64,000 bases of DNA. Origin: Pseudomonadota bacterium. GTDB taxonomy: Bacteria > Pseudomonadota > Gammaproteobacteria > JAKAQQ01. Of this stretch, positions 15,224-23,260 are shown one piece after another. Numbering within the stretch: the first letter of the stretch is position 1; the number at the start of each line of letters is the position of its first letter. The translations under genes and the position numbers were made by a program. The notes beneath the pieces were generated by a model, which did no database searches, had not been told where the DNA came from, and worked only from the letters and a program-made list of their open reading frames with translations. Location of the stretch: positions 1-64,000 of the forward strand of contig JAJZIH010000001.1 in the NCBI GenBank assembly GCA_021810635.1, given 5' to 3'.

Positions 15224-18200
15224 ATGACGAACAACACCCCCCCCGCCCTTCACCCCCTGATCCGGAGCCCGCTGGCCGCGCTCTGCGCGCTCCTCATCCT
15301 GGTCGGCGCAGCCCTGCCGGCCAGCCGGGCCTCTCTCATGCCGCCCACCCTTTACAACCGCCTGCGCTGGCGTTTCGTGGGACCCTACCGGGGCGGCTGG
15401 GTCACCACCGTGGCCGGCATTCCGGGACGGCGCAACACCTACTACATCGGGACCGCCGACGGAGGCATCTTCGTGACCCATGACAGCGGACGGACCTGGC
15501 ATCCGCTCTTCCAGCACGAACCCGTCTCCTCGATGGGGGCCATCGCCGTGGCGCCTTCCAACCCGAAGATCCTCTACGCCGGGACTGGGCAGTCGGGGCT
15601 GCGTTCCGACATGTCTTTCGGTGACGGCATGTACCGCTCGAACAATGGCGGCCTGACCTGGAAGTGGATCGGACTCAAAAAGAGCCAGCACATCGCGGAC
15701 ATCTCCGTGGATCCGCACCATCCGGACCGGGTGCTGGTCGCGGTTTTGGGCCATGCCTTCGGCCCCAACCGGGAGCGCGGCGTTTTCCTCACCACGAACG
15801 GAGGGCGGAGCTGGCACAAAACCCTCTATGTAAACCCCAACCTGGGTGCCATCGACCTCACCCGTGACCCTTCGCAGCCGAATCTCGTCTACGCCGCCCT
15901 CTGGAACTTCCGCTTCCCGTTCTACGGCCATTACGGGGTGGTGAACGGACCGGGCAGCGGGCTCTGGCGCTCGGAAGACGGTGGACGGACCTGGACGCGT
16001 CTGCCGGACATCGGGCTACCCAAACGCAATCTCGGCCGCATCGGACTCGCAATCGTCCCCGGGTCGCACGGACGGGTGCTGGATGCCCTGGTCGGCGCCC
16101 ACCACGGAGGGCTCTTTCGTTCGACCGACGGCGGCCGCCGCTGGACGATCGTCAACCGGGATCCCCGCCTGTGGGGCGGCGACTGGTACTTCGGGGAAGT
16201 CAACACCGATCCCGGCCATCCGAAGACCCTCTTCGTCATGAACACCGCCCTTTACGAGTCGACGGACGGAGGGCACCACTTTGTTTCCATCAAGGGTTCG
16301 CCGAGCGGCGATGACTTCCATACCCTGTGGATCGATCCCCAAAATCCGAGACGGATGATCGTCGGGGCCGACCAGGGCGCATCGATCAGCGTGGACGGCG
16401 GGTCAACCTGGACTTCCTGGTATAACCAGCCGACCGCGCAGATCTACCATGTCGCAACGGATAATCGCTTTCCCTTCCGGATTTACGGCACCCAACAGGA
16501 TTCCGGCAGCATCGGAATCCGTAGCCGCGGTTTCCGCGGGTTCATCAGCAATCATTCCTGGTATTCGACCGCCGGGGGCGAGGCCGGCTACGTGCTGCCC
16601 GATCCCGCGAACCCCAACATCATCTATGGTTCAAGCATCGTGGGCAGCATCTCACGCGACAATCTCTATACCCACGAGTCCGTCAACATCTCGCCGTGGC
16701 CGGTACCGGCCTACGGGGTGCCGCCCTGGCGCCTGCGGTACCGCTACCCCTTCAACACGGCACTCGCGCTCTCGCCGCGCAACCCGGACGTGCTCTACGC
16801 CGGTGCCCAGGTCATTTTCCGCTCGTCAAACCAGGGACAGAGCTGGCGGGTGATCAGCCCGGATCTGGCCCGGACAGGCCGGCTGGCCCACCCGCCGCGC
16901 CACGCGGTGCCGGTCACCCTCCGGAACGCCACCGCGCTCGGTTACGGCGTGGTCTACACGATCGATCCCTCCCCCATCCGCAAGGGCGAGATCTGGGCGG
17001 GAACCACGAACGGACGGGTGTGGATCACCCGCAACGGCGGTCGAACCTGGAGTCAGGTGACCCCGGCGGGGCTGCCGGCCTGGACCCGGATCGAAAACAT
17101 CGCCCCCTCTCCCTTCAATCCCGCCGTCGCCTACCTCGCGGCCAACCGCCACCGCTTGGATGACCTGAGGCCGTTTCTCTATGTGACGCACGATTTCGGC
17201 CACCATTGGAAGAGCATCACCCGGGGAATCCGCACCCCGGCCTATCTCCATGTCATCCGCCCGGATCCCGTCCGCAGGGGATTGCTCTACGCCGGAACCG
17301 AAACCGGCTTCTACATCTCCTTTGATCATGGCCGCCACTGGCAGCCGTTCCAGGAGAACCTCCCCACCGTCTCCGTCCGCGACATCGCCATCCACGGCAA
17401 CTCGCTCGTGATTGCCACCCATGGGCGGGGCTTCTGGATGATCGATGATCTCGCCCCCCTCCGTGAGATCCAGGCCGGGTGGGTTCATCGCCCGCTCGTC
17501 CTCGAGCACCCGGCTCCGGCCTACCGGCTCCGGCGCACCCTCTACCGCGACGAGCCCTTCCCGCCCGAGACCCCGCACGCGAGAAACCCTGCAACCGGCG
17601 TCGTGATCGACTACTATCTCGGCCGCCAGCCGACCGCTCCCCTGACGCTCACCATCCGTACCCTGGGCGGAGGGCTGATCCGGCGTTACACGAGCACGAT
17701 GCACTTTCCCGCCCCGCCGCCCGCGCCCTTTCCCAAGCTCTGGATCGAACGCCAGCAGCCACCCACCGTCCGGGTCGGCCTGAACCGCTTTGTCTGGCAT
17801 CTCCGGGCCACTCCACCCGAAGCCATCCGGCACGGCTACCAGGGTCCGGGGCTGTACCACGAGACGCCGATCACCCCGCGCGGACCGATCGTCCCCCCGG
17901 GACGGTATCGCCTGTCCGTCCGCATCGGGACACTCCGTGCCACCACCCTGTTTTCGGTGCGCGCGGACCCGCGTGTCCATCTCGGCGCAGCAGGCTATGC
18001 CCTCCAGTACCGGGTAGCCCGACGGCTGGCCCGCGATCTCACCCAGGACACTCAGGCATTCCGGTCGGCCGAACGGCGGATCCATGCGCTCCGTGCTCAC
18101 GGGGCCCCGGCCGCAACCGTGGCGGCCGCCCAGCGGATCCTGCACCACCTCGCGGTCCTGAACGGCGAGTTCGGATTCCTCATGGGCACCATCGAAGGGA

Positions 18201-18292
18201 CCGATGCGGTGCCCACCCAGCCGGAAACGCGGGAGATGCACGCCTCCGAGGCCCGGCTGGCCAAGGCCCAGGCCGCACTGCACCGGATCTGA
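15224..18292 (+). CDS. Exported Asp-box beta-propeller protein (VPS10/BNR-like)
   Basis: A 1022-residue protein with an N-terminal signal peptide (hydrophobic stretch about residues 18-32, ending ALPASRA). Residues about 40-740 contain at least eleven Asp-box motifs of the S/T-x-D/N-x-G-x-x-W type (for example SEDGGRTW, STDGGRRW, TRNGGRTW, THDFGHHW, SFDHGRHW), which form sialidase-like or sortilin-like beta-propellers. The catalytic residues of true sialidases are not evident. The last 280 residues have a beta-rich domain and a helical tail. Such proteins are usually annotated as glycosyl hydrolase or VPS10-domain proteins without proven activity. It is monocistronic as far as I see, and converges on the O-methyltransferase gene across a strong hairpin. 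Confidence 0.8.
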   Translation: MTNNTPPALHPLIRSPLAALCALLILVGAALPASRASLMPPTLYNRLRWRFVGPYRGGWVTTVAGIPGRRNTYYIGTADGGIFVTHDSGRTWHPLFQHEPVSSMGAIAVAPSNPKILYAGTGQSGLRSDMSFGDGMYRSNNGGLTWKWIGLKKSQHIADISVDPHHPDRVLVAVLGHAFGPNRERGVFLTTNGGRSWHKTLYVNPNLGAIDLTRDPSQPNLVYAALWNFRFPFYGHYGVVNGPGSGLWRSEDGGRTWTRLPDIGLPKRNLGRIGLAIVPGSHGRVLDALVGAHHGGLFRSTDGGRRWTIVNRDPRLWGGDWYFGEVNTDPGHPKTLFVMNTALYESTDGGHHFVSIKGSPSGDDFHTLWIDPQNPRRMIVGADQGASISVDGGSTWTSWYNQPTAQIYHVATDNRFPFRIYGTQQDSGSIGIRSRGFRGFISNHSWYSTAGGEAGYVLPDPANPNIIYGSSIVGSISRDNLYTHESVNISPWPVPAYGVPPWRLRYRYPFNTALALSPRNPDVLYAGAQVIFRSSNQGQSWRVISPDLARTGRLAHPPRHAVPVTLRNATALGYGVVYTIDPSPIRKGEIWAGTTNGRVWITRNGGRTWSQVTPAGLPAWTRIENIAPSPFNPAVAYLAANRHRLDDLRPFLYVTHDFGHHWKSITRGIRTPAYLHVIRPDPVRRGLLYAGTETGFYISFDHGRHWQPFQENLPTVSVRDIAIHGNSLVIATHGRGFWMIDDLAPLREIQAGWVHRPLVLEHPAPAYRLRRTLYRDEPFPPETPHARNPATGVVIDYYLGRQPTAPLTLTIRTLGGGLIRRYTSTMHFPAPPPAPFPKLWIERQQPPTVRVGLNRFVWHLRATPPEAIRHGYQGPGLYHETPITPRGPIVPPGRYRLSVRIGTLRATTLFSVRADPRVHLGAAGYALQYRVARRLARDLTQDTQAFRSAERRIHALRAHGAPAATVAAAQRILHHLAVLNGEFGFLMGTIEGTDAVPTQPETREMHASEARLAKAQAALHRI

Positions 18293-18298
18293 ACGGTC

Positions 18299-18335
18299 GG
18301 ATCGGGCCGGGAGCGGAGGCCCCCCGGCCCGATCC
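18299..18335. terminator. Bidirectional hairpin between convergent genes
   Basis: GGATCGGGCCGGG and its exact complement CCCGGCCCGATCC form a 13-bp perfect stem with an 11-nt loop, in the 53 bp between two convergent genes. There is no T-run on either side, so it may act with Rho or as an mRNA end-protecting hairpin and not as a classic intrinsic terminator. Confidence 0.6.
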
Positions 18336-18345
18336 GGAGCAGACG

Positions 18346-19020
18346 CTACCCGCTGGGGGTGCCCCGCCGGCGGGCGAGCGTCACGCCATCCCCGATCGGA
18401 ACCAGGGACAGGTCGATGCGCTCGTCTCCGAGGAGAAAGGCATTGAGGTCACGGATCGCCCGGGTGTCTTCCGTCACATCCGCCGGATCAGCCACGGCCC
18501 CACCCCACAGCACGTTGTCGATGGCAATGAGACCCCCCGGCCGGACCAGCACAAGCGCCGCCTCGTAATAGTGTCGATAGCTGATCTTGTCGGCATCAAT
18601 GAAGACCCAGTCATAGGTCCCCGCCTGCGACTGGACGAGATCGACCAGCAGATCCCGCGCCTGTCCCAGGTGAAGATCGATGCGGTCCTCCACACCCGCC
18701 GCCCGCCAGTAGCGCCGGGCCACCGCCGTATACTCCTCACTCACGTCCAGTGCGGTGAGGCGGCCGTCGGCCGGCAGGGCGAGCGCGACGGCCAGGCTGC
18801 TGTACCCGGTAAAGACACCGATTTCCAGACACCGGCGAGCCCCCGTGAGGCGCACCAGAAAGGCCAGAAACTGGCCCTCCTCCGGGGCGATCTGCATGGA
18901 ATGGCGGGGATGGCGGGCCGTCTCCTCGCGCAGCGTCCGGAGCAATTCCGGTTCGCGCAGCGACTGATGTGCGAGATAGGCATAAAGAGCAGGGGTGAGA
19001 GCAAGCGTCTGGTTACTCAT
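18346..19020 (-). CDS. SAM-dependent O-methyltransferase (caffeoyl-CoA OMT-like)
   Basis: A 224-residue class I methyltransferase of the O-methyltransferase family 3. The SAM-binding motif is LEIGVFTGYSS near residue 60, the acidic motif is LTALDVSE, the metal/SAM motif is FIDADK near 140 and the metal ligand motif is IAIDNVLWGG. Length fits the cation-dependent small OMTs. It overlaps the end of hpt by 8 bp and is the last gene of a minus-strand operon. The natural acceptor is unknown; small catechol-like molecules are typical for the family. Confidence 0.87.
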   Translation of the reverse strand: MSNQTLALTPALYAYLAHQSLREPELLRTLREETARHPRHSMQIAPEEGQFLAFLVRLTGARRCLEIGVFTGYSSLAVALALPADGRLTALDVSEEYTAVARRYWRAAGVEDRIDLHLGQARDLLVDLVQSQAGTYDWVFIDADKISYRHYYEAALVLVRPGGLIAIDNVLWGGAVADPADVTEDTRAIRDLNAFLLGDERIDLSLVPIGDGVTLARRRGTPSG

Positions 19021-19648
19021 CGTGGCCTCGGCCCCCGGCGGGCAGGCACCCGACCGGGGGCGGATTCAGGGGCTCCGCCAGAGGTCCCTTTCCGGGCAGC
19101 ACGTAGATGGCGGGCAGATTTCGGCCGTTTTCCTCGAAGTCCATTCCCCAGCCCACAATCCACTCCCGCCCGGCTCGGAGCCCGCAATAATCCGGGCCAG
19201 CGACCGGCAAGAGGGCTCCGGGCCGGGCGGGCGGTTCCTTGTGAACGAGGACGGCACTGCGGACCTTGCGGGCCCCTTTCCTGAGCGCCCATTCCGTGAG
19301 TTCGGCCAAGGTCCGGCCCTCGTCCCAGACATCGTCCACCAGAAGCACGAACCGGCCCGCGAGGGCCTGATGCGGGACCACCCGCCAGACGAGCCGACCG
19401 GGTTGGGTTCCACGACCGTAGCGGGATACCCGGATGAAATCAATGTCGAGTGCGAAGGGCAGCCGCTGGGTCAGCGCCGCACCGACATAAAGGCCTCCGG
19501 TCAAGACGATCAAGACCAGCGGACGCGAGTCCCGGAGCTCTGCGGTGAGGGCACGGGCCATGTGTTCCAGAGCCTCCGTGACCGCCTCGGCCGAATACAG
19601 GCAGCGCGCTCCCCCGGGGAGGAACCCGGGAGCAGACTCGCCCGTCAT
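19013..19648 (-). CDS. hpt: Hypoxanthine-guanine phosphoribosyltransferase family protein
   Basis: A 211-residue type I phosphoribosyltransferase that would salvage purine bases with PRPP. The PRPP loop is LLVDDVWDEGRTL. Upstream VLTGGLYVGAALTQRL is the family's first loop, and the C-terminal GWGMDFEENGRNL matches the HGPRT tail (WIVGxGxDxxxxxRxL). It overlaps nagZ by an ATGA, the hpt-nagZ pairing known from pseudomonads. The last 25 residues are Pro/Gly-rich and probably dispensable. Confidence 0.85.
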   Translation of the reverse strand: MTGESAPGFLPGGARCLYSAEAVTEALEHMARALTAELRDSRPLVLIVLTGGLYVGAALTQRLPFALDIDFIRVSRYGRGTQPGRLVWRVVPHQALAGRFVLLVDDVWDEGRTLAELTEWALRKGARKVRSAVLVHKEPPARPGALLPVAGPDYCGLRAGREWIVGWGMDFEENGRNLPAIYVLPGKGPLAEPLNPPPVGCLPAGGRGHDE

Positions 19649-20718
19649 CCCGCCCCCCCGCCAGGAAACAGTTCCGTCCCGTCCCGTAAGACGCCGAGGA
19701 GGCGGACCGACTCCTGCCAGGCCGGCGTCCCGGACAGTGCTCCATGCGGTCGGCGGGACGGGCCGTGGAGCCGAAGCAGGCGCAGGCGGCTGAGCGGGGG
19801 CTGGGGATAGCGCAGGGTCCCTACCAGACGGGAGGCCCCCTCCCGGTCGTTACAGAGAAGCACCACATCCGAACCGGCGTCGAGCGCCTGGAGGGTCCGT
19901 TCCTCAAGGCTGCCGACCGGATCCAGAGCCCGCATCGACAAATCATCGCTCACGACCGCACCCTCGAAACCGAAGCGCCGACGCAGGACCTCGCCGATCC
20001 AGAACGGCGAAAGACTGGCCGGTCGGGGATCCAGCGCGGGAAAGCGGACGTGGGCGGTCATGACCGTGATCTCCGGCAGGCGGCCGATGATCGTCCGGAA
20101 CGGCACGAGATCGCGACGTTCCAGGGTGGCCTCCTTCCGGGGATCGACGGCTGCTTCGTGGTGGGTATCGCCGGCCACCCCGCCATGGCCCGGGAAATGC
20201 TTGATCGTGGCATGGACGCCCCCACTCTCAAGTCCCCGGATCCAGTGCAGCGCCAGCTCGGCGACAGCGGCCGGATCGGAGCCAAAGGCGCGATCGCCGA
20301 TCACGACGCTGTCCCGGTGGGCCAGATCGACGACCGGGGCAAAACAGAGATCGATCCCGAGGCTGTTGAGTTCGGCCCCCGCCACATAACCGGCCGCCTG
20401 GCTCAACCGGCAGGCCGCCTGGCGGTCGCGGGTCCAGACCGTTCCCACGGCCCGGGCGGAAGGCAGGACGGTCAGTCCGTCGCGGAAGCGCTGGATCCTT
20501 CCGCCCTCGTGGTCCACGGCAATCAATAGCGGCGGGGTCTTCAGCGCGTGGAGATCGTCGCACAGCCGGATCATCGGTTCGACCCCCGCATAGTTGCGGG
20601 CGAACAGCACCACCCCCCCCACCATCGGCGAGCTCAGCACATTCCGATCCTCGGCACTGAGTTCGATGCCGGCCACATCAAGAAACAGGGGACCGAGATG
20701 CGTTATCGGGCGGGCCAA
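19645..20718 (-). CDS. nagZ: Beta-N-acetylhexosaminidase NagZ
   Basis: A glycoside hydrolase family 3 enzyme of about 357 residues that removes N-acetylglucosamine from cytoplasmic muropeptides in wall recycling. The family motif KHFPGHGG is present, followed by the catalytic loop with DTHHEA. SDDLSM carries the nucleophile Asp. No signal peptide, as expected. I place the start at TTG 20718 because GGAGGA lies 6 bp upstream and the next residues (ARPITHLGPLFLDVAG) align with NagZ N-termini. An ATG 21 bp further upstream (20739) lies inside the CYTH gene and has no clear ribosome site. Confidence 0.9.
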   Translation of the reverse strand: MARPITHLGPLFLDVAGIELSAEDRNVLSSPMVGGVVLFARNYAGVEPMIRLCDDLHALKTPPLLIAVDHEGGRIQRFRDGLTVLPSARAVGTVWTRDRQAACRLSQAAGYVAGAELNSLGIDLCFAPVVDLAHRDSVVIGDRAFGSDPAAVAELALHWIRGLESGGVHATIKHFPGHGGVAGDTHHEAAVDPRKEATLERRDLVPFRTIIGRLPEITVMTAHVRFPALDPRPASLSPFWIGEVLRRRFGFEGAVVSDDLSMRALDPVGSLEERTLQALDAGSDVVLLCNDREGASRLVGTLRYPQPPLSRLRLLRLHGPSRRPHGALSGTPAWQESVRLLGVLRDGTELFPGGGAG

Positions 20719-21200
20719 GACCGTTCCTCCGGGGACCATTCGTCGATGGGCCGCTCGGCGAGAAACTGGTTGTAGAAGCGGGGGTCGTCCGTCACCTCCC
20801 GGCCAACCCAGGCAGGCGGGTGGACCGGCTCCCGGACGCTCGCGAGCTCGACCTCGGCCACGACCAGCCCGGCATTACGCCCGCCAAACACATCGACTTC
20901 CCAGAGCCGTCCCTCCCAGGGGACGTCATGGCGAACCTTCTCGACCAACCGCCCACCCGCATAGGCCGCGAGCAGCGCTTCGGCCTCCGCCTGCGGAATC
21001 GCGCACTCGAACTCCATCCGCGAAGGACCCGGAAGACGGCTCTTGAGCGTGAGCCGCCCCTCCCCTGCCGCGAGCCGGACACGGACGGTCACACCCGGCC
21101 CTTCCGCGAGATATCCCTGGCGGAGCGGACGGGCGGAGACGGCCAGCCTCTGCCAGCCGTCGGCACAGACCAGATACTTGCGTTCGATCTCCTCCTTCAT
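20703..21200 (-). CDS. CYTH-domain protein (triphosphate tunnel family)
   Basis: A 165-residue single-domain CYTH protein. The defining ExExK motif is EIERK at residues 4-8, followed by basic strands (VTVRVRLA, LTLKSRL) and acidic strands (WEVDVFGG, VAEVELAS) that build the tunnel. The C-terminal DDPRFYNQFLAERP is typical of the short bacterial group (CthTTM-like), which cleave inorganic triphosphate in vitro; the in vivo role is not established. Its ATG overlaps the preceding frame's TGA (ATGA) and its stop overlaps nagZ by 16 bp. Confidence 0.85.
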   Translation of the reverse strand: MKEEIERKYLVCADGWQRLAVSARPLRQGYLAEGPGVTVRVRLAAGEGRLTLKSRLPGPSRMEFECAIPQAEAEALLAAYAGGRLVEKVRHDVPWEGRLWEVDVFGGRNAGLVVAEVELASVREPVHPPAWVGREVTDDPRFYNQFLAERPIDEWSPEERSWPAR

Positions 21201-21432
21201 GAGCGGACACAGAGGGCGCGGCTCTCAAGAGGGACCCGATCGCGGACCTGGACGGCCGAATAGCAGGAAACCTCGGGCACCCGTGCCGGGCGCCCGCTGG
21301 GAAAGGCTTCGAATCCGGCGGCAACGCCCACGCAGGGCGGACCCATCACCACCCCCCGATGCTCCCGGCCTGGCCGTACCGGCGGACACGCCGCTCGCGA
21401 AAGCCAGCCCTTCCAATCCCGACCGGCATCAT
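21197..21432 (-). pseudogene. Small unknown gene, frameshifted at a G6 tract
   Basis: An ATG at 21432 overlaps the exonuclease TGA (ATGA) and opens a high-GC3 frame that stops after 28 codons, just past a run of six G on the minus strand (C6 at 21352-21357). A second frame, open from the same place, continues for about 49 codons (MGPPCVGVAAGFEAF onward) and its TGA overlaps the CYTH ATG. One added G would join both into a 78-codon gene that fits the coupled operon exactly. The product is not recognised. It could be a true pseudogene, a contingency tract, a sequencing error, or a frameshift read-through. Confidence 0.5.
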
Positions 21433-22241
21433 GCGGGACCCGCCGCCGTCTCCCAGTCCGTCCGGTCCCAGCGCGCAGCGAATTCCTGCCAGTGGGACTC
21501 CGTCTGCCCGCTGAGGAAGATCTCCACCTCGCGGATGGCAGCCCGGAACGCATCTCCCGAAAGGCGGTCGCGCATGCGTTCCAGACGGAGGAACAGGAGG
21601 TAGGTGGTGAGCGCGTCGGTCTCGCAATACCGGTCGATGCGTTCCCGTTCGCCGGCGAGATAGGCGGTGAGGACCCCGGATCCCGACAGGTCGAGCTTGC
21701 CCGGCAGGCCCACGAGGCGAGCCGCCTCGTCCAGGCGGACGGCGTTGCGTCCCGACTGGAATCCACCCAGCACGTCCATGAGATCCATGTGCCGCCAATG
21801 GTAACGGGACAGGTAGTTGTTGAAGCGAAATTCCGGCAGGCGCTCGCCGGTCTCCCAGTAGGTCGCGGCCGGGATCGCGTAACGGAGGGCCCGGTACTGG
21901 AGGACCGGGAGATCGAAGGCATTGCCGTTCCATGTGACGAGCCGGGGCTTCAGGCGGTCGATGCCGGAAAAAAACCGTTCGATCCGCTCCCGCTCGCTGG
22001 CGAGATGGGAACCCAGGGAAAAGCAGCGCAGTTCATGGTCCGTCCGGAGAACAACCCCGATCACGAGCACGGCGTGAAGATGGATCGGCATGAACTCGCT
22101 GCCCCCGGTCTCCTGCCGGCGTTTCTGCAGCATGGCTTCCATCTGCTCCGCCTCCGGCAGATTCTCGAGTCCCCACAGACGGGATCCCAGCTGAGTGTCC
22201 GGAATGGTTTCGATATCAAAGGCCAGGATCGGCTCGCTCAA
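21429..22241 (-). CDS. Predicted 3'-5' exonuclease (PolB-like, DEDDy)
   Basis: A 270-residue protein of the predicted PolB-like 3'-5' exonuclease family (PF10108). Exo I is FDIETIPD with D9 and E11. Exo II is TWNGNAFDLPVL. Exo III is RIDRYCETDALTTYLL, a Yxx-x-D arrangement of the DEDDy type. No polymerase domain follows. The substrate is unproven. It is the first gene of the minus-strand operon that runs down to the O-methyltransferase, and it starts only 44 bp from a divergent gene. Confidence 0.85.
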   Translation of the reverse strand: MSEPILAFDIETIPDTQLGSRLWGLENLPEAEQMEAMLQKRRQETGGSEFMPIHLHAVLVIGVVLRTDHELRCFSLGSHLASERERIERFFSGIDRLKPRLVTWNGNAFDLPVLQYRALRYAIPAATYWETGERLPEFRFNNYLSRYHWRHMDLMDVLGGFQSGRNAVRLDEAARLVGLPGKLDLSGSGVLTAYLAGERERIDRYCETDALTTYLLFLRLERMRDRLSGDAFRAAIREVEIFLSGQTESHWQEFAARWDRTDWETAAGPA

Positions 22242-22270
22242 ACGCCCCCCTGTTCCGGTGGCACCGCTCT

Positions 22271-22279
22271 TGCTAGAAT
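22271..22279 (+). promoter_or_regulatory. Extended -10 element, possibly giving a leaderless mRNA
   Basis: TGC-TAGAAT (extended -10, TG at 22271-22272) ends 6 bp before the ATG at 22286. Transcription from it would start at or next to the ATG. No convincing -35 is present. The whole divergent intergenic region is only 44 bp. Confidence 0.35.
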
Positions 22280-22285
22280 CATTCT

Positions 22286-23260
22286 ATGCGTAAAACCCGA
22301 TCGGGGGGCTTTCTCCTGCTGATGGGCGGTCTGGTGGCGGCTCCGGTTCATGGGGCCCGGCCACCCGCCCTCCGGTTGTTGACCATCATTGAGCGGGCCG
22401 GGCAACCGCTCTACCGGGCATTCAGCCGCGACCTCTCGGCCGCGCTCACCCACCGGGGAATTGCCAACGTCCGGATCCTCGACTGGGAACCGGGCCAGCT
22501 CCCGAACCGCCAGATGGCCCACCGGCTGGACCGGTCGGCCTTCATCGTGACCGTCGGGCCGCGGAGTCTTGCCTGGCGGCTGGCCCAAAATCTCGTGACG
22601 CCGACCTTGGCCACGTATGTGACGCGCGAGGACTTCCACCGGCTGACCGGCTCGCCGCACCGGTTCGTCACGGCCATCTACCTCAACCAGCCCTTTGAGC
22701 GCTTTCTCGCCCTGGCCCGGATCCTGATCCCGCGCCTGCACGCCATCTCGGCCGTTTTGAGCCTGGACCAGAAATGGCGGCGCCCGCTCATTGAACGGGT
22801 CGCCCACGCCCATGGATACGCGGCTCACATAGTCGTGACGCCGGTCGACCCCAGGGCCATTTTCAGTGCGTTCCGCTTTGCGCTGCCGGGCACCGACGCA
22901 CTGATCGAACTGCCCGACACCACGGTCTACAATCCATTCACCCTTCCGGAAATCTTCCTGCGCGCGTTCCGCTATGGCGTGCCGATGATCGGCTATGCCC
23001 CGGAGTCCGTCCATGACGGAGCCCTGGCCGGCCTCTACTCCACGCCCAGCCAGTTCAGTCGCCAGGCTCTTCCGATCGTGCTGTCGGCAGTCGCGGGTGG
23101 GCGGGTGCAGCTTCCGGCACCGGCCTATCCCCGGCTCTTCAAAGTCCTGCTCAACCGGACGGTCGCCGGCACGCTCGGCATTCCGCTCCCCGACCTGCCC
23201 CGGGTTCTCATGGAGATGCATCGGCGGCATCCACCTCGGCCGGCCGAGTTCGGAACATGA
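22286..23260 (+). CDS. Periplasmic ABC-type substrate-binding protein
   Basis: A 324-residue exported protein with a short signal peptide (residues about 1-24, ending VHGA). Text such as FIVTVGPRSLAWRLAQN, ISAVLSLDQKWRRPLIERVAHAHG (part) and DALIELPDTTVYNPFTLPEIFLRAFRYGVPMIGY (part) matches the ABC_sub_bind family (PF04392), which resembles LacI-type sugar-binding folds. No ABC permease or ATPase gene is adjacent. Instead its TGA overlaps the ATG of a BarA-like kinase, so it may supply the kinase with a ligand signal (inference). Confidence 0.75.
   Translation: MRKTRSGGFLLLMGGLVAAPVHGARPPALRLLTIIERAGQPLYRAFSRDLSAALTHRGIANVRILDWEPGQLPNRQMAHRLDRSAFIVTVGPRSLAWRLAQNLVTPTLATYVTREDFHRLTGSPHRFVTAIYLNQPFERFLALARILIPRLHAISAVLSLDQKWRRPLIERVAHAHGYAAHIVVTPVDPRAIFSAFRFALPGTDALIELPDTTVYNPFTLPEIFLRAFRYGVPMIGYAPESVHDGALAGLYSTPSQFSRQALPIVLSAVAGGRVQLPAPAYPRLFKVLLNRTVAGTLGIPLPDLPRVLMEMHRRHPPRPAEFGT

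Noticed and set aside
16826-18283. 485-codon open frame opposite the beta-propeller gene
   Set aside because: Shadow of the propeller coding sequence; low-complexity Gly/Arg/Asp text and no ribosome site.
17479-19284. 601-codon plus-strand frame over the propeller tail and the methyltransferase
   Set aside because: Runs through the end of one real gene and antisense to two others; no family similarity.
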